Shown: positions 55,838 through 64,000 of the stretch, in pieces
Layout: each line of letters begins with the position of its first letter
Position numbering within the stretch: the first letter of the stretch is position 1
Source: Deroplatys truncata
Lineage: Eukaryota > Arthropoda > Insecta > Mantodea > Mantidae
Assembly: GCA_030765065.1 (NCBI GenBank)
Contig: CM060979.1
Location: 17,575,001 to 17,639,000 of the forward strand
Direction: 5' to 3'
DNA: 64,000 bases
The notes under the pieces: model-generated
Databases searched by the model: none
What the model was told of the DNA's origin: nothing
Seen by the model: only the letters and a program-made list of their open reading frames with translations
Translations under genes and position numbers: made by a program

Positions 55838-57074
55838 CAAAGGCTGTCCCATAAGTACCCGACCTAGCAAAGAAAACAAACAATTTGGGAAAAACCATCT
55901 TTATTTCTCTACATAGTCCCCTTTCAGCTCGATACACCTTTCCCAGCGATGTTCAATAGCTTCGATATCCTGTTTATAGTGAGAACTATCGAGTTCTACA
56001 AAACAGCCATCAACTCCAAACTCCACCTCTTCATTGTTGGCAAATCTTTTACCACCAAGCAATTTCTTCAACTTTGGAAACAGAAAATAATCAGAGGGGG
56101 CTAAGTCTGGCGAATAGGGTGCCTGAGGTGGCAAATCGAACTTTAACTCACTGATTTTGGCCATGGCGATAATGGATGTGTGAATTGGTGCATTGTCTTA
56201 ATGAAACAGAACTTTCTTTTTCGCTAAATGCGGTCGTTTTTGCTTGATTTCATCAGTCAAACGTTACAATAAGTTTGCGTAATACTCGCCATTGATTGCT
56301 TTTCTTTTTTGAAGATAATCAATGAAAATTATCCCTTGTACATCCCAAAAAAACTGACACCATGACCTTGCCTGGAGATGAAACTGTCTTCACCTTCTTT
56401 GGAGCGGATTCTCCCCTTTCAATCCACTGTTTTGACTGTTCCTTCGTCTCAGGTGTGAAGTGATAGACCCATGTTTCATCCATGGTTATGAATCGACGTA
56501 AAAGCTCGGATTTATTGCAGCGAAACATCGCCAAACACTCGACTGAAACATCCCCACGACGCTGCTTTTGTTCCATCGTTGCGCACAGCTTTCTCACGTC
56601 TAAATGTACAGCACTGTTTGAAATGCCTAAGATGTCTGCTAGCTCACGCACCTTCAGTCGACGGTCATCCAATAACATTTTGTGGATTTTCTTCACAATT
56701 TCTGGCGTGGTCACCTCATTTGGTCGACCACTGCGATGTTCGCTTGGCAACTCGTAGGGCCTCGCTTAAACTCTGCCACCCAATATTTTACTGTTGTAAA
56801 CGAAGGAGCAGACTCCCTCCAGAGTAGAATGTAGCTCAGCTTTAATATTAGTTGGACTAAGACCTTTCACATGAACGATGACCAGTTTTATCCATGTTTA
56901 CAAATTTGCTGAGAGAGTTCACTATTGATGGCTGCCAAACAATTACTAAACAACATAGCGTCGTCAAACTTCAAACTTAAGCTTTATAAGGGAGGTACTT
57001 TCTACCATAATCCTTTGTTTGATACAACAACCACTATATATACGTCAGGTCGGGTACTTCTGGGACTGCTCTCG
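55838..57074 (-). mobile_element. Mariner element, nearly full length
   Basis: 1237 bp between TA dinucleotides (55836-55837, 57075-57076). The ends are CAAAGGCTGTCCCATAAGTA and (reverse) CGAGAGCAGTCCCAGAAGTA, continuing CCCGACCT on both sides. Size and gene position are typical of mariner. A truncated relative lies at 36408. Confidence 0.9.
55901..56895 (-). pseudogene. Mariner transposase, broken
   Basis: The start is at 56895. KGLSPTNIKAELHSTLEG appears in a shifted frame. Then EHRSGRPNEVTTPEIVKKI, the second helix-turn-helix (RELADILGISNSAVH) and the first catalytic block ITMDETWVYHF (56750-56319 frame). About 25 codons are missing after SAVH. The second block has a TAA in place of the Gln before DNAP (near 56200). 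The third block is intact: YSPDLAPSDYFLFPKLKK. The C terminus is also intact (EHRWERCIELKGDYVEK, ends 55901). D34D mariner chemistry is expected for the ancestor; this copy cannot make a full protein. Confidence 0.85.
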
Positions 57075-57595
57075 TATTTCATTATTTTCAATGGATAAAA
57101 TATTAACATGTCAAAAATATGTTTCACTGGATGTTCATGCGTTCTGTTTCATTATTAAGTGTTTTTTTAAGCACAAAGAGAAGAAAATTTTTCCGGTATT
57201 ACATTTTCACATCAAAGAGCATGTTTCTTTGCGTTCGGTGTGAACTAAAATCCAATGATCAAAAGCGGATAAGTACCAGCAACTAACACATTTTCAAGAC
57301 CTTTGCTATGGAGCGGTTGGACTGTAAATCTTCTTACGTTAAACCAGTTAGCTTGCTGACCTCTCTAAGAGAATTATTGGATTAGAAAACTTTTTTTTTA
57401 AATTAACTTTCTGTGTCATTGCGTGGCATTTTGAGGCCTTTGAACTACCAAGTATCTCTCTTGATTTTATTTTTCTGCAGCTTTGATAAGGCTTTACCTA
57501 AGTGAAAAAGATAACTCTCCACACCTTCTTACAACAAATACGAGTTTTGGATTCTAGCATCTTGCAAAAGTGAGAAGATAGACTAGCACAATAAA
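57075..57595. other. No feature recognised
   Basis: AT-rich linker. Confidence 0.4.
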
Positions 57596-58480
57596 AAAAA
57601 TCTGATGTTACACTCACATGACTTTCTCTACTCTTGTACAAACTATTTTTACAATCTCTTATTTTCCATCTATTTCATATTAATCGAGATAAACATTTGC
57701 AGAAACGATCTTTTGAAATGCAAAGGGAATTACATTTTACACATAGCGACCAGTTCTAAAAATATTTGACTATCGCTTAAGGCCTACTATGTTCCCCTTG
57801 TTTTGTATTTGCAAGGGCAATATAGAAATACAGTAGCCTTTAAGCATAGACATATCTCTTAATAGCTGGTTGCTAGGTGCAGCACCAGTCTCTTTGCCAC
57901 AGATTAATACCGTTTGCATATCCAAGACAAAAAATGAATAACGAATTCCCATTTGAGAAAATAAGTATTGAAAAAATTAAGGGAATAACGAGCAATAACT
58001 CGAAAATGGTTCACTCAACACAACAAATCTATACGACATAAATTGTGTATTTTAATGCGATCTACATTTTTTGTGTAGTAAACTTTTGTCTATCTCTTAC
58101 GGTTTACCAGTTATGCAAAAGTCGTTCACAATGAAGAATCTTTTGGAGACATTCCCAGAAATTTCAAGATATACATTTTATTTGTCATGAAAGTATCTTA
58201 AACATATGATATTTTAATCAAAATCGTTAGAGCCACTTTTGAGAAAACTAAAATTGTCGATAAATGTTCCATGTAAACGGTAGTCCGGGGTGGGGGTATT
58301 TTCTTAAAAATCCTTGTGTTGCATCATTGGAAGATACTAAACTCAAATACCAATCTGACTTGAGTTATGCTGTTCACAGACAGAAACACAAGGACATGTT
58401 TGCAAAAATAGTTTATTTGGACTCAAGAAACGTTAAAACATACTTCCCCTACTGACTACACGTAGTACAAAAAGTAAAAA
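57596..58480 (-). repeat. Family A copy with both A-tract block types
   Basis: A minus copy from ATCTGATGTTACACTCACATG to GTAGTACAAAAAGTAAAAA. It carries both alternative internal blocks in series: ACACATAGCGACCAGTTC at about 57738 and the GCTGGTTGCTAGGTGCAGCA block at about 57864. Other copies have only one, so this looks like a recombinant. Confidence 0.8.
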
Positions 58481-58484
58481 TGGT

Positions 58485-58760
58485 GTAAGTTATTTCTGTA
58501 CTTCTCTGTATTTATTGCTCGTTCAGTAAACATCACCCTATTATTCTGTATGCATTTACTGCACACCACTCACCAATTTTCGCCTCCTGCAAATAAATCT
58601 CGTGTAAAATCGGGTTTCTTTCTGCTCCAATACCTTGTAATTACGACGGAACATAGCCATGTAAATGCAACCATGCTTCGTCAGAGAAGAATATTAAGTG
58701 TAGGTTAATTACTCATTGAGACATTTCGCAAAATTGATTTAGAGAAATTTACCCAATTCT
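58485..58760 (-). pseudogene. Insect DDE transposase, middle fragment
   Basis: The minus strand reads FSDEAWLHLHGYV (first catalytic Asp), ERNPILHEIYLQEAKIGEWC and NAYRIIG, interrupted by stops. This is the central block of the DUF4817-associated DDE transposases. Neither the N- nor the C-terminal part is present. Confidence 0.7.
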
Positions 58761-60914
58761 GATGATCACATATGTAACTAACCCCATACATAGGGAGAAC
58801 TAAAATAAAACTTCAGGCGAGAAATTCACTGAATTTTGGATACTGATCTCTCGGTGTAAATGAAAATTTTCGGAGATGTCAGAAATGAGTGGGTAAAAAT
58901 GATAGCACTTCCAACATCTCTTATGATAAGACAGTGGTTATCATCATTGTAATTTGAAGCAGACGGTGGTCACCAACTTTATACAGGATTATTGCACCAC
59001 ATGCGCCAATTTGAAGCAGATGGCCGGCAATTTTGAAGTCATTTACTTTACCTGCATCGTTGTTGATTCTGTTGCCATGAACTCATAGCTCCTTCTGTTA
59101 TCTCGTGCGCCAGTTGCTCCAGTGGTAAGTTACGAGATCTTTCTCTCAGAGTATGCGTGAGTGCACTGTGAAAGGATAACACCAGTTTAAATTGACTGAG
59201 AAATTTATTGTGAACTAATATTTGAGTTATTGAAGCGAGTGGCCGATGGTTTTAAGAAAAAGAATAAAACTGATTATGAAATTGTAACAACTGAATTATT
59301 ATACCTGCTAACTTCTGCAGATCAAAGCTACGGTTGGAAATAAAAGAAACTGGTAGCATAACTTGCCGTGATTCGCTGATATGCTTATCGGCGAGACCTC
59401 TCGCAACAGCCGCTAAATCTTACTCACATAAGCGCGTCACTAGGCGCTTAAAAATCACACGAGCGGTACGTACCGGTGACGGTACCAGAAAGAGTAACTG
59501 TCCGATTTAGATTGCACGAACATTTTTTAATTTTAGCTCTGTCTACATATTATTCCCCTTCCAACTTTACATCTTTCCCGGGCCAATACTTAAGCCCTCT
59601 TCATGCGTGTCTCTGAATGTTAATAACTCAGAATTGATGTTGCCTCTCTAATTTACAGAATTGGCCTACGTGACTGCAAACTCTGAGCTTATAACCTAAC
59701 TGAATTCCCAGAATCTTTAAGCTAATGCGTTCTCTATTCCCGGCTGATACTAATAACTTTCGCTAACCTGACTTCCTAATTACCTTCGTCTTTCCTGACA
59801 AACAATTCAACTCAAGCATACTACATTATACACTGATTTAAAATACGAAATTATTTATTGCAATTATTTCTTTATCTTATTATTATCCTATTTATTTAAT
59901 TATTTATATATTCCCACCAATAATTACTATATCGACTTGTAACTGTAACTATGTTATTGTGAGGCGGTTGCGTGGATATTACAACTGTTTCTGCGGAAGT
60001 CCGACCTATAGAGGGGCTGGCGACTAAGTCGCCGTGCGCTGGCCACAGTGTAAAGGAAAATCACTGTATAAGATACTTAAATATGTTTGGTGTTTCGTAC
60101 TAAAAACATGAATTTCCAGATTAAGTTGTATATTCATAACAACTCAGTTAAAATTTCGAATAACGTAATCGTATTAAGAGTTACGTCAGACAAAACACTC
60201 TCATTCAGAAATCACACACACACATAAGTTAGGAATTCGCATTAGTAAAACTATATTTGCTACAACCAAAATTATTTGTTACTTCTTAATCCAGTCATAT
60301 TTCTCATACGGAACTGAAGTACGGGAAAACACAACATAGCCAACCTTAATAAAGTTTTTGTATTACAGAACAAAGCTGTTATATCCTGGTAATCTCAAAT
60401 ACAATGATTCTTGTTGCAAAACATTTAAATGGTTAAAAATCCTAACTCGCCGTAGCTTATATACAGTGAACCAGAAACTCGCCGACAAACATTCAGAGGT
60501 GGTTGAGGGATACCTTCGGAATATTTTGGTATAAGGGAAACACGGTCTCCGGTGAATCGTCACAGAGTAATCGATTTCGTTTGGCTTCTTGCACGAATTA
60601 GCTTTGTATCTGTGTTGCACTGAAAATACTGCACAACAGTGCAAATTTCGACGGTATGCGCTGTGTGTCTTGTATGTAAACAAGTCGTTTCCATTCGCCT
60701 ACGGTATCTGCTGCTGACAATAGTAACGCCCTCTTTAACTATTGACCTCAAGTTTGAATTCAGTATTGCTCGGTTCTGCCTAGGGTTCTGTTTTATTTTT
60801 CGGCAGTCTTAGTTGTACGTTAACAGTGATACACAGCAGTGCGAATAGATTTACTTATAAGTTGGCCAATATGCATCTCAAGTATGGAGAAGTTTAGTTT
60901 TTACGTTTTTTATA
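58761..60914. other. No gene recognised
   Basis: Over 2 kb without recognised repeat or motif-bearing frame. GGGCTGGCGACTAAGTCGCC at about 60014-60033 is a short inverted repeat. Frames at 60363-60751 have no recognised family. Confidence 0.45.
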
Positions 60915-60936
60915 AGCCCCACGTTGGGCGCCAATT
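60915..60936 (-). other. Primer-binding site of LTR-B copy 4
   Basis: On the minus strand TGGCGCCCAACGTGGGGC directly follows the LTR end (after AAT), the best-preserved primer site in the family. It resembles the primer sites of gypsy-type elements. Confidence 0.65.
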
Positions 60937-61930
60937 TGAAGTAGAAGGTTTGGTAGCTGCTACGTATGGGAAGTCAGTTTGAAGTAGGAGTTGTATTGTA
61001 GTTCAACTGTTGGGGAGCCGAACTTGAAGTATTTGCAACCGCACGTATGGTAAAACGTTTCCGATAGCCTTCGCCGCTAATGTACTTTCCGGTGGCCTTT
61101 GCCCCAAATGTTTAAAAAAAATATTAACTTTGTAATTTGACTGTTTCTTTAAATATTATATATTTATGTTTGCCTCGGCTGCGTCAGTATTATTGTTAGA
61201 GACATGAATGTCTTAGCAGGGAGCGGTGCGACTGAAGAATGTAGGCTTACACAGATTTTAAGTTTTTCTTCACTCCATTTATTAATTCTTGACACGATTT
61301 AAATAACTTCTCTGATATAGAGAGCTGTAAGATTCTTTTATTAAAAAACTTGCACTTTTTACACACGTAAACTTTTTTCTCACACAAAATACGTATTACA
61401 TTTCTCGAGGACACATCTCGCGTCCAGTTAGAAACACTGTCTACAACCAACGCGTCCAGTTATGAGCACTGTCTACAAGCAACTGACTTGATTTCTTCCG
61501 CCCTAAATTTGTAAATTTCTGTATTTCAAGTGTCTGATTAGCTATTCCTAATTCAATAGAATACTTTTATTTAACTTAAGCTTTTTTCTAGTTGTTGATT
61601 GGTTATTGTATAACCTGTCACAAAACTTACATTATTGTTGCTCCAATAATGATTAGTAGCATCATTAAACATTCTTACTCATTACTGCCTCAAGGTTACC
61701 TCATTGTTAGCAACTTTTAACCTATTATTCTCACAGCTCCTACATTATTAAATTATGTAATACATTCAAATAACATTATTGAATATGTATACAATAATAT
61801 ACATATTTACAATGACTGTAATATACATTTTATATATTGTTACATACACATATTGCTTTAAGGCGGGCTGTTATTGAATTTACATATTATATAATTTCAC
61901 TAAAATAATTTAAGTGTTCAAAATACTTCA
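60937..61930 (-). mobile_element. LTR-B copy 4
   Basis: On the plus strand it runs TGAAGTAGAAGG...AATACTTCA. It shares with copy 2 the GCGTCAGTATTA, CTGATATAGAGAG, CGTATTACATTTCTCGAGGA and GTAGGAGCTGTGAGAA (reverse) blocks. Its right end abuts a DDE transposase relic. Confidence 0.85.
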
Positions 61931-62877
61931 AGTATGGGTTCACGAATGTTATGGAAGAGCGGTAAAACCACGCTAGGCTGAACTGTTCCCGCACTAAGGT
62001 CAACCACTTTTGCATCTGTACAGAGGCGCCTACGAGAAACTTGATCCTTCCTTGTTAGAATGGAAGTTACTGGCCTTGCGAGGTATGCCAGTACAGCCGA
62101 TCTGGAACTCAATGTGTTTCCCGCTATTGATGACAATCCTGCCGCTAGTAGACGGCCGTTGCACGAGCTCTGAACACAAGCCAATCAAATGTTTTGAGAG
62201 TCGTACATGAACAACAATTGCACCGTATCATCCACAGAAGGTGCAGTCATTTTAGCCAGCGGGCTTCCCATTTCGAGTGAAGTTCGCAAATTGGTTCCTA
62301 CAATTTTCCTGCATTGATGTTGTTTACAGACAAGGCCAGGTTTACAGCATAGGGGTGTTCAACAGTAGGAATAGCCATGTATGGGATTACAAAAATCCAC
62401 TCGCATTGATGTGTTGATCCTATCAACAGCGTTTGCCTGTAAACGTATGGGCTGGTATTGTCAACGATTTTGTGATTGGAACTTACCTACTTCCTGATAC
62501 ACTGAACGGAGTGATGTACAAAACGTTTCTCTCACAGTTCCTAGATGTGCCGCAGAGAATTCGCCAGCTTATGTGGTTTTAACATGACGGGGCCCAGACA
62601 CAATTTGCACTCGATGTTAGAAACCACATTGGTTTAAGTTTGGACGACACTGTATTGGTCGCGGTGGTGCTGTTCCATGGTCAGCTCGGTCACCAGGCAT
62701 GACACCAATGGACATCTTCTTCTGGGGGCATGTGAGGAGCCTAGTTTACGAGGCTCCGGTCGATACTCGCATGGATCTGGTTGCTAGGATTATTGCAGCC
62801 GCGGAAATAGTACGCCAAACACCTGGAATGTTTGAGCGTGATCATGGTGGTCGACATTTTAAGCAATACCTGTAAGG
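61931..62877 (+). pseudogene. Insect DDE transposase, decayed
   Basis: Recognisable pieces in order: RRLRETGSFLVRMEVTG (about 62024), ARYASTADLELNVFPAIDDN (about 62077), then MLFTDKARFTA (first Asp block, about 62324; the usual Glu after the Asp is Lys). VWAGIVNDFVIGTYLLP is at about 62448. HDGAQTQFALDVRNHIG (second Asp block, about 62584) is followed by TPMDIFFWGH (about 62703), and the C terminus GGRHFKQYL ends near 62874. Several frameshifts and stops. The N terminus is missing at the LTR-B junction. Same superfamily as the relics at 43.4, 50.8 and 58.5 kb. Confidence 0.8.
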
Positions 62878-63100
62878 GAACAGTTCTGCATTGTTACGTA
62901 CCGTACTGCACACTGACAGATCACAATGAACAATCTATGATAAAAGTGTACGTGTTTCGTCTGCGGAATATTACATTATGTCTTGTGTTGTGCATTTTGG
63001 TTATTGCATATTATACAGGCTTGTTTACTGTTGTAGAAGTATTTTTACAGAAGAAGAGTGATTGGGATAACAAGCCGAATAAATCATAATTACATTATTA
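62878..63100. other. No feature recognised
   Basis: Probably 3' flank of the transposase relic. Confidence 0.35.
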
Positions 63101-63351
63101 GGGGAAAGTTCCCTAATTTGAACCGCCTCTTAAATTGAACCGCTCCGATATTTTCCAAGCTGTTCGACAGTTGGCACCATAATCCTAGCAGAAGCGTAGC
63201 GTGTACAGCTATGAATGCTTGGAGTTGTTGACTTTGCATTCAGAGCTGTGGTTTCAGTTGTATGAAGTGTTGTGTGTTTTTGGTGCTTCAGAAGTAATAT
63301 TTGACTCATCTAGCTAAGCTTATACGGCCAATTAGGTTAAGTTTGAGATGA

Positions 63352-63382
<31 letters not shown>
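63352..63382. repeat. (TA)n microsatellite
   Basis: About 15 TA dinucleotides. Confidence 0.95.
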
Positions 63383-63384
<2 letters not shown>

Positions 63385-63631
63385 CATGTTATGCAGTGTT
63401 TATTTAGCAACAATATTCATGCATACGTTTTTTTCAAGCAGCGTCTCTCCTTGTCACATAGATGCTATAGCTTCCAAAATGGCGTGGCTCGTAAACTGAA
63501 CCACTGTTTGAACCCTATATTGAACTGGTCCAATTTAGGAAACCTATTGAAGTTCTAGGTTTGCTCAACTGCGAATAGTACATCGTGTGAATAAATCATG
63601 TTAAAAACAGTGGATGACATGAATATGTGAA

Positions 63632-63823
63632 TTGTCTGAAATTATGGGCATGATCCAGTGTACGAGTTGTAGGATGGCTTCACCAAATGTTAGTGCCAAG
63701 AAGAAAGTGTTTTATTGTGAAGACTGTAGAATTGGACTCTTTTGTAGGAGAGTAAAAATTAGTAAAACCTCTGTATTTACAAATAATACCTATTCTAAAA
63801 ACCAAGTGATTGTCATTAAATAA
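63632..63823 (+). CDS. Small cysteine-rich frame, possible zinc ribbon
   Basis: 63 codons starting MSEIMGMIQCTSCRMASP, with cysteines spaced CX2C X15 CX2C X5C (CTSC...FYCEDC...FC), compatible with a zinc-ribbon fold. It lies within the unclassified element and ends in ordinary AT-rich sequence. I do not recognise a family. It may be a fragment of a larger transposon protein or an exon. Confidence 0.3.
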   Translation: MSEIMGMIQCTSCRMASPNVSAKKKVFYCEDCRIGLFCRRVKISKTSVFTNNTYSKNQVIVIK

Positions 63824-64000
63824 AAATTCAAAATGTCCAAGGAAATTGCCATTATCACAATTTTGGACTCTACTTTTGTTGCTGATAGCATATTTGTTTT
63901 GATGGTGCAATAAAATATGTGTATTTTGTATTCATAAAAATACTTTTAAACTTAAAAGTATGTGGTTCATTTTAAGTACGTGTGGTTCAATTTAAGGATC

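Larger units (their letters stand above)
63101..64000 (+). mobile_element. Unclassified element, left part (continues past window)
   Basis: The left boundary AGGGGAAAGTTCCCTAATTTG is followed by TTAAATTGAACCGC. The last bases of the window hold GTGGTTCATTTTAAG and GTGGTTCAATTTAAG, which are reverse complements of the same motif. Further TGAACC motifs occur at 63110-63560. This looks like a DNA element with subterminal inverted repeats. A (TA)n run lies at 63352-63382. Confidence 0.4.

Overview
The window looks like intergenic DNA from a large, repeat-rich arthropod genome, most likely an insect. I find no convincing host gene: the longest open frame is 328 codons and belongs to a retroelement. 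The evidence for an arthropod is the set of mobile elements: mariner and Tc1 transposases, an insect-type DDE transposase with SDEAW and HDGA blocks, Tigger/pogo-like DNA, gag proteins with a PRE_C2HC region plus CCHC knuckles, a gypsy-like LTR with a TGGCGCCCAACGTGGGGC-type primer site, and tRNA-derived SINEs. No TTAGG telomere array was noticed.

Layout. 0-2.8 kb: pieces of the dominant dispersed repeat (called family A here), then decayed gag-like sequence split by a SINE. 2.8-6.5 kb: the most unusual part, two different gag-only non-LTR retroelements head to tail, joined at a 31-base A tail, with a pol II-like promoter in front and a GC hairpin over each gag stop codon. 6.5-12 kb: a dead mariner, family A copies and the first LTR-B. 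12-13.8 kb: a 105-bp satellite with a 945-bp higher-order period. 13.8-17.7 kb: SINEs and family A. 17.7-20.4 kb: an inverted (head-to-head) dimer of a Tc1-like element with intact outer ends. 21.6-23.2 kb: a LINE RNase H fragment cut by a solo LTR-B. 24-33 kb: many family A copies, a SINE, and a three-layer nest at 30.7-32.7 kb. 33.2-40.9 kb: two Tigger-like relics, an LTR-B, a truncated mariner abutting a LINE ORF2 end, and a second three-layer nest. 41-45.7 kb: mostly featureless, AT-rich. 45.7-58.5 kb: family A clusters, a long-TIR element, a 40-bp hairpin satellite, and an almost full-length mariner. 58.5-64 kb: two dead DDE transposases, a further LTR-B and the start of an unclassified element.

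How the parts relate. The nests give a relative chronology. Family A was active both before the TA-target element (old copy cut at 30.7 kb) and after it (young copy inside). LTR-B abuts or splits coding remnants of other elements at three places. Family A has a 3' hairpin, a matching subterminal inverted repeat, a fixed internal microsatellite and insertion into T/A-rich tracts, which together suggest a non-autonomous Helentron (DINE-1/HINE-like). This is inference. All boundaries and similarities were judged by eye, with no database search.
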